Source of the DNA: Niallia endozanthoxylica
Lineage (GTDB): Bacteria; Bacillota; Bacilli; Bacillales; Cytobacillaceae
Direction of reading: 5' to 3'
Assembly: GCF_008710145.1 (NCBI RefSeq)
Contig: NZ_VYKL01000037.1
Location: forward strand, 1-64,000
Length of the DNA stretch: 64,000 nt
Notes under the pieces: model-generated
Database searches by the model: none
What the model was told of the DNA's origin: nothing
The model's input: the letters and a program-made list of their open reading frames with translations, nothing else
In this document: one piece after another, positions 50,768 through 60,264 of the stretch
Position numbering within the stretch: position 1 is the stretch's first letter
How the letters are laid out: every line of letters begins with the position of its first letter
Position numbers and translations under genes: made by a program

Positions 50768-51685
50768 ATGGGGAGTCAACAGATTTCATGGGGAATCGCT
50801 CCAATCGGGTGGCGTAATGACGATATTCCGGAAATCGGAGCAGAGAACACGCTATCACATTTGCTAAGTGATATTGTTGTAGCCGGATTTGAAGGAACAG
50901 AAGTAGGAGGTTTCTTCCCTGAACCAAACATATTAAACAAAGAGCTTCAGCTTCGTAATCTAAGAATAGCAGGCCAGTGGTTTAGTAGTTTTATTATTCG
51001 TGATGGAGTAGAAGAAGTTTCAACAGCCTTCCATAAACATTGCGAATACTTGCAAGCGGTTAACGCGGCTGTAGCTGTTGTATCTGAGCAAACTTATAGT
51101 ATTCAAGGTACAAGCAAGAATGTCTTCACCGAAAAACCTTATTTCACTGATGAAGAATGGAATAAACTTTGCCAAGGGCTTAATGAACTTGGGAAAATCG
51201 CAGAGCAATACGGATTGAAGCTGGTCTTCCATCACCATATGGGTACGGGTGTACAAACATTAGAAGAAATAGATCGCCTGATGGAAAATACGGATCAGAA
51301 TCATGTTCATTTACTTTATGATACAGGTCATATTTTCGTTTCTGATGGTGATTATAATACATTGTTACATAAACATAAGGATCGCATCAAACACGTTCAT
51401 TTTAAGGATGTTCGTAAAGATGTAAGGGGACAATGTGAAAAGGAAGGAAAATCATTCCTACAGTCATTTTTAGCGGGAATGTTCACCGTTCCTGGTGATG
51501 GATGTATTGATTTTACAGAAGTTTATGAAAAATTACTTGATGTTAATTATTCGGGATGGATTGTCATTGAAGCTGAGCAGGATCCTTCTGTAGCGCACCC
51601 ATTAGAATATGCTTTAAAAGCCCGTAAATATATTAATGAAGAACTATTAGTATTAGATAAAGAAAATGCATTAGTTAGTTCTTAA
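50768..51685 (+). CDS. iolE: Myo-inosose-2 dehydratase
   Basis: Removes water from 2-keto-myo-inositol to give the trihydroxycyclohexanedione used by IolD. The 305-residue TIM barrel has WGIAPIGWRNDDIPEIGAEN, the metal-site stretch LVFHHHMGTGVQT, DTGHIFVSDGD and HVHFKDVR, all typical of IolE. ATG 50768 follows GAAAGAGGGTG. It is the first gene of iolE-T-G-H-I. Confidence 0.95.
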   Translation: MGSQQISWGIAPIGWRNDDIPEIGAENTLSHLLSDIVVAGFEGTEVGGFFPEPNILNKELQLRNLRIAGQWFSSFIIRDGVEEVSTAFHKHCEYLQAVNAAVAVVSEQTYSIQGTSKNVFTEKPYFTDEEWNKLCQGLNELGKIAEQYGLKLVFHHHMGTGVQTLEEIDRLMENTDQNHVHLLYDTGHIFVSDGDYNTLLHKHKDRIKHVHFKDVRKDVRGQCEKEGKSFLQSFLAGMFTVPGDGCIDFTEVYEKLLDVNYSGWIVIEAEQDPSVAHPLEYALKARKYINEELLVLDKENALVSS

Positions 51686-51717
51686 TAAAAAAATCTAAAC
51701 CCTGGGGAGGGTGAAGC

Positions 51718-53145
51718 ATGAGTAGTCAAGCAATTGAAAAAAAGCATGATCACAAGAAAGCTTTAAAAAAGATTACCATTATTTCAACATTCGGAGGGCT
51801 TCTATTCGGTTATGACACAGGTGTTATAAACGGAGCATTGCCTTATATGGCAAGACCGGATGAGCTTAATTTAACTCCAGTGACAGAAGGTCTCGTTACA
51901 AGCTCCCTTCTATTTGGAGCAGCATTTGGTGCCGTGTTTGGCGGACGGTTAGCAGACCGTTTCGGCCGCCGCAAAATGATTCTGAATCTTGCCTTTCTAT
52001 TCTTCTTAGCAGCCATTGGTTGTACGGTTGCACCTTCTGCAGGAATCATGGTTTTTGTCCGTTTCTTATTAGGACTTGCTGTCGGTGCTGCATCGGTAAT
52101 GGTACCGGCCTTCTTAGCAGAAATGTCTCCTGCAGAAAGGCGCGGACGGATGGTTACTCAGAACGAATTAATGATTGTAACCGGCCAGCTGTTAGCATTT
52201 GTTTTCAATGCCATTCTTGGTACTGCGTTTGGTGAAGAAGTTGCACATATTTGGAGATATATGTTAGTTATTGCCTCGCTTCCTGCGGTTATCCTATGGT
52301 TTGGAATGCTGACAGTACCTGAGAGCCCGCGCTGGCTTGCATCAAATGGAAAAGTAGGGGATGCTCTTCGTGTCCTTAAGGAAATTCGTGAACAAAGCCG
52401 TGCTGAAGCGGAATTAAAGGAAATTCAAGATAATATTGCACAAGAGACTGAAATTAAGCAAGCAACATTCAGTGATTTAAATGTACCTTGGGTTCGCCGC
52501 ATTGTCTTAATTGGTATTGGTATCGCTATTGTACAACAGATTACTGGTGTTAACTCGATTATGTATTACGGAACTCAAATCCTTCAACAGTCCGGCTTCT
52601 CTACAGATGCTGCACTAGTCGGTAATATAGCAAACGGTGTAATCTCAGTGTTAGCCACTTTCGTAGGAATTTGGCTTTTAGGAAAGGTTGGCCGCCGTCC
52701 AATGCTAGCCGTTGGATTAATTGGAACAACAACAGCACTTACATTAATCGGAATATTCTCATTGGTGCTTGAAGGGTCAGCAGCACTTCCGTACGCTGTG
52801 CTGGGTATGACGGTTACATTCCTTGCGTTCCAACAAGGGGCTATCTCTCCGGTAACATGGCTTATGCTGTCAGAAATCTTCCCGCTGAAACTTCGGGGAA
52901 TTGGAATGGGTGTTACAGTATTCTGCTTATGGATTACAAACTTCCTAGTTGGTTTCTCATTCCCAATTTTATTAAGTGCTGTAGGCTTGTCTGCCACATT
53001 CTTTATCTTCGCTGTTTTAGGTATTGGAGCAATCATATTTGTAAATAAATTCTTACCTGAAACAAAAGGAAAGTCACTTGAACAGTTAGAAGCTTATTTC
53101 CGCGACCACAAGAAATCGGAAACAGTAAAAGTTAGTAATCAATAA
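51718..53145 (+). CDS. iolT: Inositol MFS transporter (sugar porter family)
   Basis: Twelve-helix proton symporter of 475 residues bringing myo-inositol into the cell. Sugar-porter signatures include GLLFGYDTGVINGALPYM, GRLADRFGRRK, PESPRWL, GRRPM and PETKGKSLEQLE. Length and sequence match B. subtilis IolT. CTGGGGAGGGTG precedes the ATG. Position between iolE and iolG fixes the role. Confidence 0.94.
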   Translation: MSSQAIEKKHDHKKALKKITIISTFGGLLFGYDTGVINGALPYMARPDELNLTPVTEGLVTSSLLFGAAFGAVFGGRLADRFGRRKMILNLAFLFFLAAIGCTVAPSAGIMVFVRFLLGLAVGAASVMVPAFLAEMSPAERRGRMVTQNELMIVTGQLLAFVFNAILGTAFGEEVAHIWRYMLVIASLPAVILWFGMLTVPESPRWLASNGKVGDALRVLKEIREQSRAEAELKEIQDNIAQETEIKQATFSDLNVPWVRRIVLIGIGIAIVQQITGVNSIMYYGTQILQQSGFSTDAALVGNIANGVISVLATFVGIWLLGKVGRRPMLAVGLIGTTTALTLIGIFSLVLEGSAALPYAVLGMTVTFLAFQQGAISPVTWLMLSEIFPLKLRGIGMGVTVFCLWITNFLVGFSFPILLSAVGLSATFFIFAVLGIGAIIFVNKFLPETKGKSLEQLEAYFRDHKKSETVKVSNQ

Positions 53146-53207
53146 TTCTCGAAATAATCGTTCAGAATTCAAAAAAATAGATGGTTAATTAATAGGAGGA
53201 AAATATT

Positions 53208-54245
53208 ATGACATTAGGATTTGGTGTAGTTGGAACAGGAGCAATTGGCAGAGAGCATATTAATAGAATTACAAATAAATTATCCGGCGGAAAAATTGTT
53301 GCTGTAACAGATGTTAATCAGGAGTCAGCTAAACAAACCGTTGAACAATATGGATTGGATGCAGTTGTGTATCAGGATGATAAAGCATTGATTGCAGATG
53401 AAAAGGTAGATGTTGTACTAGTAACAAGCTGGGGACCTGCCCATGAAGCAACGGTTATAGCAGCTGTTGAAGCAGGAAAATATGTATTCTGCGAAAAGCC
53501 TCTTGCGACAACAGCAGAAGGTTGTATGCGAATTGTTGAAGCGGAAATAAAACAGGGCAAAAAATTAGTTCAGGTTGGATTTATGCGTCGTTATGACAGC
53601 GGTTATGTGGCATTAAAACAAGCGATTGATAAAGGTGAAATTGGTCAGCCATTAATGGTTCGTGCGGTACACCGCAATCCAGAAGTAGGCGAGGCTTATG
53701 TAACTGAAATGGCTGTTGTCGATACATTAATCCATGAAATCGATGTTCTTCACTGGCTAGTGAACGATGATTATAAATCAGTACAAGTTGTTTTCCCGAG
53801 AAAAACAAAATATTCTCATGGCAAACTTCAAGATCCACAGCTATTTACCATCGAAACAAACAGCGGCATCGTGATGAATGTTGAAGTATTTGTCAATTGT
53901 AAATACGGCTACGACATTCAATGTGAAGTCATTGGTGAAGATGGTGTGGCTTATTTACCAGAGTTCGCAAGTGTTGTCACACGCAAAGAGGCGAAGTTAA
54001 GTTCAAGTATCTTAACGGACTGGAAATATCGCTTCATGGATGCATATGATGTGGAAATCCAAGACTTCATGGATTCTATCAACAAAAAAGGTGAGCCTCA
54101 AGGACCAACATCATGGGATGGTTATATTGCAGCAGTAACGGCTGATGCGTGTGTGAAGGCGCAACAAACAGGTCAAAAAGAAGCAATTACACTTCAAGAA
54201 AGACCAGTATTCTATAGTGAAAACACTGTTCTAGAGAGAGTTTAA
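53208..54245 (+). CDS. iolG: Inositol 2-dehydrogenase / D-chiro-inositol 3-dehydrogenase
   Basis: First enzyme of the pathway, oxidising myo-inositol to scyllo-inosose with NAD. The 345 residues closely resemble B. subtilis IolG: GTGAIGREHINRITNKLSG, EKPLATTAEGCMRIVE, VGFMRRYDSGY and KYGYDIQCE. The catalytic Lys97, Asp172 and His176 are all in place (VVDTLIHEID). ATAGGAGGAAA precedes the ATG. This, rather than the 46018 copy, is the orthodox IolG. Confidence 0.96.
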   Translation: MTLGFGVVGTGAIGREHINRITNKLSGGKIVAVTDVNQESAKQTVEQYGLDAVVYQDDKALIADEKVDVVLVTSWGPAHEATVIAAVEAGKYVFCEKPLATTAEGCMRIVEAEIKQGKKLVQVGFMRRYDSGYVALKQAIDKGEIGQPLMVRAVHRNPEVGEAYVTEMAVVDTLIHEIDVLHWLVNDDYKSVQVVFPRKTKYSHGKLQDPQLFTIETNSGIVMNVEVFVNCKYGYDIQCEVIGEDGVAYLPEFASVVTRKEAKLSSSILTDWKYRFMDAYDVEIQDFMDSINKKGEPQGPTSWDGYIAAVTADACVKAQQTGQKEAITLQERPVFYSENTVLERV

Positions 54246-54280
54246 TATAAATCAGCAAAAGAGGATGTCCTAAAAGCAAA

Positions 54281-54293
54281 GGTGTCAGGCACC
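54281..54293 (+). repeat. Single GGTGTCAGGCACC repeat unit
   Basis: Same 13-mer as in the terminator-like repeats at 7497 and 31815, but without a distant second arm. It sits just before iolH and creates a nearby spurious ATG at 54296. Confidence 0.75.
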
Positions 54294-54331
54294 ATATGGG
54301 ACAATCCCAGGAAAGAAAGGGGAAAATAAAA

Positions 54332-55195
54332 TTGCGTTTAGCATACGATCCGTCACATTATCGTGATAATACGAATTTAAAAGATACCATCGATACAGTA
54401 GCCAGACTAGGCTATGAATGGGTAGAGTTATCTCCACGTAAAGATTTTATTTGGTTTTATGAATACCCGAAGGCAGACAAGCAGATTATCAAGGATTTAA
54501 AAAGATATTGTCGTGACGCAGGGGTAAAGATTTCATCCGTTCTTCCCGTTCAGCAATGGTCTTCTCCGAAAGAAGAAGAACGTCAAGCTGCCGTAAGAAA
54601 TTGGAAGCGATGCATAGAAATCACTTCTGAATTAGAGGTAGATTTGATGAACAGTGAGTTCAGCGGCGACAAGAGCCGTCCGGTTGATAGTGAAGCTGCA
54701 TTCCTTAAATCAATGGACGAGCTCATGCCGATTTTTGAAAAAGAAGGCATCAAACTAAATTTACAATCTCATCCAAATGACTTTATAGAGTTAAACATTG
54801 AAGCTGTGCGAATGATTTGCGCATTAGATAAAGAGTGGATTAAGTTAGTGTATTCCGTACCGCATGCATTCTACTATGATAATGGCATTGGAGATGTAGC
54901 GAAACACATTGATGAAGCAGGAGATTTACTTGCACATGTTCTTATTGCTGATACATGGAATCATAAAGCAGCATTTGGATTACGCTATATTATTAATCCT
55001 CCTGATGCCAACGTAACTATCCACCAGCACATGAATCCTGGTGATGGGGAAGTGGATTTCGATACTTTATATCGTAAATTAAGAGAAACGAATTTTGACG
55101 GTATTGTTACAAATGCTGTATTTCATTATCCTGACCGCCCTGAATGGTCAAATGAAGTAACGTTGAAATCGATTAGAGAAGGTCTAAATATATAA
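54332..55195 (+). CDS. iolH: Sugar-phosphate isomerase/epimerase family protein, IolH-like
   Basis: A 287-residue TIM barrel of the xylose-isomerase-like family (YEWVELSPRKDFIWF, MNSEFSGDKSRPVDSEAAF, VLIADTWNHKAAFGLRYI, HQHMNPGDGEVDFD). It fits the IolH position and pattern in iol operons; its precise reaction is not established. I chose the TTG at 54332 (RLAYDPSHY follows), 9 bp after AAGGGG. The ATG at 54296 lies within the repeat-derived leader and lacks a proper site. Confidence 0.8.
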   Translation: MRLAYDPSHYRDNTNLKDTIDTVARLGYEWVELSPRKDFIWFYEYPKADKQIIKDLKRYCRDAGVKISSVLPVQQWSSPKEEERQAAVRNWKRCIEITSELEVDLMNSEFSGDKSRPVDSEAAFLKSMDELMPIFEKEGIKLNLQSHPNDFIELNIEAVRMICALDKEWIKLVYSVPHAFYYDNGIGDVAKHIDEAGDLLAHVLIADTWNHKAAFGLRYIINPPDANVTIHQHMNPGDGEVDFDTLYRKLRETNFDGIVTNAVFHYPDRPEWSNEVTLKSIREGLNI

Positions 55196-55233
55196 AACTG
55201 TTGTAAGCTAGTTTGGCTTAGGAGGAAAAACCG

Positions 55234-56079
55234 ATGAAATTATCATTTAACGAAGGCACAACATGGGAAAGTGCATCACTTCAACAAAACTTAGAGCTTT
55301 GTGAAAAATATGGTTACGATTATATTGAAATCCGTACGATTGACCAGTTAATCGACTATTTAAAAGAAAATACATTAGATGATTTAAAAGAATACTTTGA
55401 TACTCATCATATTAAACCTCTTTCTTTAAATGCCTTATGCTTTTTCAATAATCGTAAGAAAGAAGATGAGGAAAAGATTATTGAAGAATTCAAAGAATAC
55501 TTAGAAATCTGTAAAAAAATTAATTGTGAATATATTTGTGTCGTGCCTTCCAATATTGATGTGACGGAAAAAGGAAAAACATTAACAGAGGAAGTCAATG
55601 CAAGCTGTGTTCGAGTTCTAACACAACTATCTGATTTAGCAGAGCCTTACGGCGTAAAGATTGCTATTGAATTTATCGGAATCCCGCAAAACACGGTTAA
55701 TACATTTGCACAGGCATTCGATATTGTTAAACAAGTAGATAGAGAGAATGTAGGACTTGTATATGATACGTTCCAATTCACTGGAATGGGATCAAGATTT
55801 GAAGATGTAACAGATGATGCAGCAGAAAAAATCTTTATTTTCCATATTAATGATGTAGATGGGTTCCCAGTTGGCCAAATGCATGATACAAATCGTGTAT
55901 GGCCGGGCCATGGTGTCATTGATTTAGAAGCTCATTTAAAGAGATTAAAAGAATTAAACTATGATTTTGCAGCATCCGTTGAACTATTCAGACCAGAATA
56001 TTATCAAATGGATCCAGAAGAAGTCATTAAAAAGGCGAAAGAAACGACGATGGAAGTATTGGAGAAGTACTATAAATAA
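55234..56079 (+). CDS. iolI: 2-keto-myo-inositol isomerase
   Basis: Interconverts inosose isomers, letting D-chiro-inositol enter the myo-inositol route. The 281-residue TIM barrel matches B. subtilis IolI throughout (LSFNEGTTWESASLQQNLEL, YGYDYIEIRT, IAIEFIGIPQNTVNTF, VWPGHGVIDLEAHL, SVELFRPEYY). TAGGAGGAAAAACCG precedes the ATG. It is the last gene of the iolE-T-G-H-I unit. Confidence 0.94.
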   Translation: MKLSFNEGTTWESASLQQNLELCEKYGYDYIEIRTIDQLIDYLKENTLDDLKEYFDTHHIKPLSLNALCFFNNRKKEDEEKIIEEFKEYLEICKKINCEYICVVPSNIDVTEKGKTLTEEVNASCVRVLTQLSDLAEPYGVKIAIEFIGIPQNTVNTFAQAFDIVKQVDRENVGLVYDTFQFTGMGSRFEDVTDDAAEKIFIFHINDVDGFPVGQMHDTNRVWPGHGVIDLEAHLKRLKELNYDFAASVELFRPEYYQMDPEEVIKKAKETTMEVLEKYYK

Positions 56080-56089
56080 TGCGTAGAAG

Positions 56090-56122
56090 AGAGTAGTTCA
56101 TTAACCTGAGCTGCTCTTTTTT
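56090..56122 (+). terminator. Terminator after iolI
   Basis: AGAGTAGTTCA pairs with TGAGCTGCTCT (two G-U pairs), followed by TTTTTT. Confidence 0.85.
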
Positions 56123-56206
56123 ATTATAGTCATAGTGTTAACGATGTGTAAGTTAACCAAAATATATTCAAAAGTTTTGAAAACTACAAAAGTTAGCAAA
56201 AAAAGA

Positions 56207-56235
56207 TTGACTGAAAACGCTATTAATATTATTAT
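56207..56235 (+). promoter_or_regulatory. Promoter of the third iol unit
   Basis: TTGACT (56207-56212), a 17-bp spacer and TATTAT (56230-56235). TGAAAACGCTATTA overlaps the -35. GAAGTTATCAAGAG lies downstream and TAACCAAAATA upstream at 56154. Confidence 0.8.
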
Positions 56236-56331
56236 CTATATAGAAGTTATCAAGAGATGCTCAAAAGTTAACAAATTAATGAAAAACCTTTATCAAGTAT
56301 TAGTTCCATCACATGAGTTTTTTTATAAACT

Positions 56332-56359
56332 ATGAAAGCGTTTATTTTAGAAATAAACG
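56332..56359 (+). promoter_or_regulatory. Near-cre site and small inverted repeat before the Gfo/Idh gene
   Basis: ATGAAAGCGTTTATT (56332-56346) matches the cre consensus except for one base. It overlaps CGTTTATTT-TAG-AAATAAACG (56339-56359), just before the GGGGGAGG ribosome binding site. Confidence 0.5.
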
Positions 56360-56368
56360 GGGGAGGAA

Positions 56369-57394
56369 ATGATGAACGAAATTAGAGTAGGTATTGTTGG
56401 ACTAGGGAGACTGGGAAAAGCACATGCAACCAATATAGCCCAGAATGTTCCAGGTGCTAAGCTAGTAGCTGCCTGCAGTTTTGTTGAAGATGAATTAGAA
56501 TATGCCAAAAGAGAACTTGGCGTTACGGAAACATATACATCCTATGAAGAAATGGTGGATAGCCCAAATCTAGATGCTGTTTGTATCGTATCCCCATCAG
56601 GCTATCATCCGGAGCAGATTCGGTTAGCGATGAAAAAAGGGCTGCATGTATTCAGTGAGAAGCCTATTGGATTAGACATTGAAGATATCGAAAAAACAAT
56701 GGAAGTCATTCAGGCCTATCCTGAACAGGTTTTCCAGCTTGGATTTATGAGAAGATATGATGAATCCTATCAATATGCTAAAAGAATGGTGGACGAAGGG
56801 GCATTGGGTGAATTAACTGTTATTCGCTGTTACGGAATCGATCCAAGCTCAGGGATGGAAGGGTTTGTGAAATTTGCTCAATCTAGCTACAGCGGTGGTC
56901 TATTCTCTGATATGTCTATCCATGATATTGACTTAGTTAGATGGTTTTCGCAAAAAGAAATCAGCCGTGTATGGGCAATGGGGAAAAATGCTGCTTATCC
57001 TGAGTTAGATGATTTAAATGAGTTAGAAACTGGCGCAGCTATGATGCAATTAGAAGATAAAACAATGGCCATTTTAGTTGCAGGAAGAAATGCAGCACAT
57101 GGTTATCATGTCGAAACGGAATTAATTGGTACAAAAGGAATGCTTCGTGTTGCTTCTGCACCGGAGAAAAATTTAGTCACTATTTTTGATGAAAATGGAG
57201 TAGTAAGACCAACTTCACAGAACTTTCCTGAACGTTTTAGGGATGCATTCGTGAATGAAATGAAAGAATTTATTTCATGTATTAAAGAAAAACGCCGGCC
57301 GGAAGTAGGGGCAATTGATGGTCTGCAAAGTACAAAAGTAGCAATTGCCTGTCAACAATCTGTTGAAACCAATCAAATTGTTGAAGTTAAGTAA
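56369..57394 (+). CDS. Gfo/Idh/MocA inositol dehydrogenase-like protein
   Basis: NAD-dependent oxidoreductase of 341 residues with VGIVGLGRLGKAHATNIAQ, SEKPIGLDIEDIE and the intact active-site pair in FSDMSIHDIDLVRWF (Dx3H). It is nearer to the IolX/scyllo-inositol dehydrogenase group than to IolG, judging by the GLGRLGK start and FMRRYDESYQYAK. GGGGGAGGAA precedes two consecutive ATG codons; the first is used here. It heads the third iol unit with iolE2 and a sodium symporter. Confidence 0.85.
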   Translation: MMNEIRVGIVGLGRLGKAHATNIAQNVPGAKLVAACSFVEDELEYAKRELGVTETYTSYEEMVDSPNLDAVCIVSPSGYHPEQIRLAMKKGLHVFSEKPIGLDIEDIEKTMEVIQAYPEQVFQLGFMRRYDESYQYAKRMVDEGALGELTVIRCYGIDPSSGMEGFVKFAQSSYSGGLFSDMSIHDIDLVRWFSQKEISRVWAMGKNAAYPELDDLNELETGAAMMQLEDKTMAILVAGRNAAHGYHVETELIGTKGMLRVASAPEKNLVTIFDENGVVRPTSQNFPERFRDAFVNEMKEFISCIKEKRRPEVGAIDGLQSTKVAIACQQSVETNQIVEVK

Positions 57395-57549
57395 TAAAAT
57401 GACAATGCTTCAAGTGTGATAAAGGAATTTTCACTATAGGATTGAGGATTTAATGAGAATTCAATGGTAATAGTGGAAGTTTATATTCCAAATTCATTAT
57501 GAATCTATTAATTTGCCAAAAACTCATCCAATTTAGGGAGGAATTTAAC

Positions 57550-58458
57550 ATGTCAGCAGAAACAAAAATTAAGTTTGGTTGTGCTCCTATTGCTTGGACA
57601 AATGATGATATGCCTGAACTAGGCCGAGAAAATACATTTGAACAGTGTATTAGCGAAATGGCGTTAGCCGGTTATACTGGGACGGAAATTGGCAATAAAT
57701 ATCCCCGTGATCCTAAAACATTAAAGAGCTATTTAGAACCAAGAAATCTTCAAGTAGCAAGCGCGTGGTTCAGTTCTTTTTTAACAACAAAACCATTTGA
57801 AGAAACAAAGAAGGCATTTATTGAACATCGTGATTTCCTTTATGCAATGGGTGCAAAAGTAATCGTCGTTTCTGAGCAAGGACACAGCATCCAAGGACAA
57901 ATGGAAACACCTGTGTTTGAAGCAAAACCAGTGTTTACTGACGCCGACTGGGATAAACTTACAAAGGGATTAGAGGAATTAGGAGAATTAGCGCACGAAA
58001 AAGATATGGAAATTGTATACCATCACCATATGGGTACCGGCGTTCAAACAACTGCTGAAATTGAACGTCTAATGGAAAATACTTCTCCTGAAAAGGTATC
58101 GTTGTTATTTGATACAGGTCACCTTGTATTTTCTGGTGAAAATCCAATTGAAATCTACCAAAAATATCAATCTCGTATTAAGCATATCCACTTTAAAGAT
58201 ATTCGCGAAACTGTTGCAAAAGAGGTTAAAGAAAATCAGGATAGTTTCCTTGTTGGTGTAAAAAAAGGTGTGTTTACCGTTCCTGGAGACGGTATGATAG
58301 ACTTTGTGCCTATTATGAAAACGATTGCTGAAAGCGGATACGAAGGCTGGATTGTGGTTGAGGCAGAGCAGGATCCTGCAAAGGCAAATCCATTCGAGTA
58401 CGCATTAAAAGCAAAAAAATATTTGAACGAAGTGTTACCCCGAACACAATTAGTTTAA
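57550..58458 (+). CDS. Second myo-inosose-2 dehydratase (IolE paralogue)
   Basis: A TIM-barrel dehydratase of 302 residues, clearly paralogous to IolE at 50768: FGCAPIAWTNDDMPELGREN, SEQGHSIQGQ, IVYHHHMGTGVQTTAEIERL, FDTGHLVFSGE and HIHFKDIRETVA. The metal-site residues are conserved, so it is probably active, perhaps on a different inosose isomer. ATG 57550 follows AGGGAGGAA. It lies between a Gfo/Idh dehydrogenase and an SSS transporter. Confidence 0.92.
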   Translation: MSAETKIKFGCAPIAWTNDDMPELGRENTFEQCISEMALAGYTGTEIGNKYPRDPKTLKSYLEPRNLQVASAWFSSFLTTKPFEETKKAFIEHRDFLYAMGAKVIVVSEQGHSIQGQMETPVFEAKPVFTDADWDKLTKGLEELGELAHEKDMEIVYHHHMGTGVQTTAEIERLMENTSPEKVSLLFDTGHLVFSGENPIEIYQKYQSRIKHIHFKDIRETVAKEVKENQDSFLVGVKKGVFTVPGDGMIDFVPIMKTIAESGYEGWIVVEAEQDPAKANPFEYALKAKKYLNEVLPRTQLV

Positions 58459-58484
58459 AAAACTGATTACTAGACCAGTTGATT

Positions 58485-58520
58485 CGGCTCATTTCTACAC
58501 AGGAATGGGCCGGTATTGTT
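58485..58520 (+). terminator. Weak terminator-like hairpin after iolE2
   Basis: CGGCTCATTTC pairs with GGAATGGGCCG (two G-U pairs), followed by a modest T-rich stretch. Confidence 0.4.
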
Positions 58521-58631
58521 ACGGAATAAATGCAAGTAAATATATATGAATACTACTAAATAAGAATAATAGGTGGGCATTAGTTTGTTCTAGGTTTTTG
58601 TTTGTTTACCTTCAAATCAGGAGGGGTTATA

Positions 58632-60227
58632 TTGGGTGTATTTTCAGTGATTTCGTTTATTGTCATTATAGGATTAGTCTGGTTTTATGCTTTTAAGAGA
58701 AGCAGAGCCGTTGATAATTCTACAGCAGAGGGTTATTTCCTTGGTGGAAGAAGCTTAACCGGTATCACTATCGCCGGTACAATTATTATGACCAATTTGT
58801 CAACAGAGCAAATTGTCGGGCAGAATGGACAAAGTTTTGTAGGCGGTATGGAAGTTATGGCTTGGGAGGTAACAGCTGCGATTGCATGTGTGTTTTTAGC
58901 ACTTGTTTTTCTTCCTAAGTATTTAAAATACGGTGTGAATACTGTATCAGATTTTATTGAAATCCGTTATGACACGACGACTAAAAGGATTGTTTCGGCC
59001 TTATTTATTTTTACTTATATGACTTCTTTCTTACCTGTTGTATTATATTCAGGTTCGTTAGTATTCAATAAAATATTTCATATTGATAAAATTTTGGGAA
59101 TTAATTCGCTAGTAGCAGTTGGGCTTATATCTGCTGTGATTGGTATTGTAGGTCTCTTATATTTATTAATCGGCGGATTATCCTTAAGTGCTTTTAGTGA
59201 CACTATTTATGGAGTTGGTTTGCTTGTCGGAGGCCTTTCCATTCCGATTATTGGTCTTACGATACTTGGAGACGGCAGCTTTTTCAGTGGTATGGAAACA
59301 ATTAAAGATCAAACACCGCATTTATTAAATGCTATTGGAGAAGTGGATTCAAAGATTGTTCCATGGCCAACTCTTTTTATGGGGATGTTATTCAATAATC
59401 TCTTCTTTTGGTGTACAAACCAAATGATTGTACAAAAAACGCTGGCTGGAAAAAGTCTTAAGGAAGGGCAAAAAGGAGCTCTATATGTAGGGTTCTTTAA
59501 AATTTTTGGCGCTTTATTCCTTGTGTTCCCTGGAATCATTTCCTTTAATATGTTTGGTGACACACTTGCAACAACGGATGATGCCTATCCATCTTTAGTT
59601 ACGGCTGTATTACCTGAATGGGCATTCGGAATTTTCGGAGCAGTTATTTTCGGTGCAATCTTAAGTTCATTTGTAGGAGCACTAAATGCAACAGCTACAT
59701 TGTTTACACTGGATTTCTACAAACCGATTATTAAAAAAGATGCTACAGACAGTCAGGTAGCAAGAGCAGGAAAATTCGTTACGATTTTAGTAGGTTTTAT
59801 ATCCGTTCTAATCGCTCCGTTTATTTCTTTTGCACCGGCAGGTCTATATGCAGTGGTACAAGAGTTTAACGGGGTGTACAGCATGCCGTTACTGGCACTT
59901 GTTTTACTTGGTTTCTATTCAAAACATGTGACACCGCTGGCGGCAAAAGCTACTTTTGTTTTCCATATTGTTATTTATGGGCTATCCAAAGTCTTTTTAG
60001 CGGACATTCATTATCTATATGTATTAGGGTTCTTATTCTTAGCAGATGTTCTTGTTATGTGGTTAATCGGAAAGATAAAACCATTGGATACTCCATTTGA
60101 GTTCCAAGAAAATATTAATAAGGTTGATTTAACACCATGGAAACATAGAAAGTGGGTATCCGCACTAGTCATTATCGTGATGGTTGGTATGTATATCCTG
60201 TTCTCTCCAATTGGTATTGCAGTTTAA
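58632..60227 (+). CDS. Solute:sodium symporter (SSS/SLC5 family)
   Basis: Sodium-coupled sugar or cyclitol importer of 531 residues with about fourteen helices. AEGYFLGGRSLTGITIAGTI and TNLSTEQIVGQNGQ are typical of the SGLT-like branch, and GALNATATLFTLDFYKP holds the sodium-site region. I chose the TTG at 58632, about 5 bp after CAGGAGGGG; the frame extends to TTG 58602. Its place between inositol dehydratase and dehydrogenase genes suggests an inositol isomer as substrate. Confidence 0.88.
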   Translation: MGVFSVISFIVIIGLVWFYAFKRSRAVDNSTAEGYFLGGRSLTGITIAGTIIMTNLSTEQIVGQNGQSFVGGMEVMAWEVTAAIACVFLALVFLPKYLKYGVNTVSDFIEIRYDTTTKRIVSALFIFTYMTSFLPVVLYSGSLVFNKIFHIDKILGINSLVAVGLISAVIGIVGLLYLLIGGLSLSAFSDTIYGVGLLVGGLSIPIIGLTILGDGSFFSGMETIKDQTPHLLNAIGEVDSKIVPWPTLFMGMLFNNLFFWCTNQMIVQKTLAGKSLKEGQKGALYVGFFKIFGALFLVFPGIISFNMFGDTLATTDDAYPSLVTAVLPEWAFGIFGAVIFGAILSSFVGALNATATLFTLDFYKPIIKKDATDSQVARAGKFVTILVGFISVLIAPFISFAPAGLYAVVQEFNGVYSMPLLALVLLGFYSKHVTPLAAKATFVFHIVIYGLSKVFLADIHYLYVLGFLFLADVLVMWLIGKIKPLDTPFEFQENINKVDLTPWKHRKWVSALVIIVMVGMYILFSPIGIAV

Positions 60228-60264
60228 ACAAATTATTGCTTTTTTATGAAAGGAAGTATTAAAT

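Noticed and set aside
50640..50867. 75-codon frame overlapping the start of iolE
   Set aside because: No family resemblance; it overlaps the real iolE start in another frame and continues into iolE sequence.
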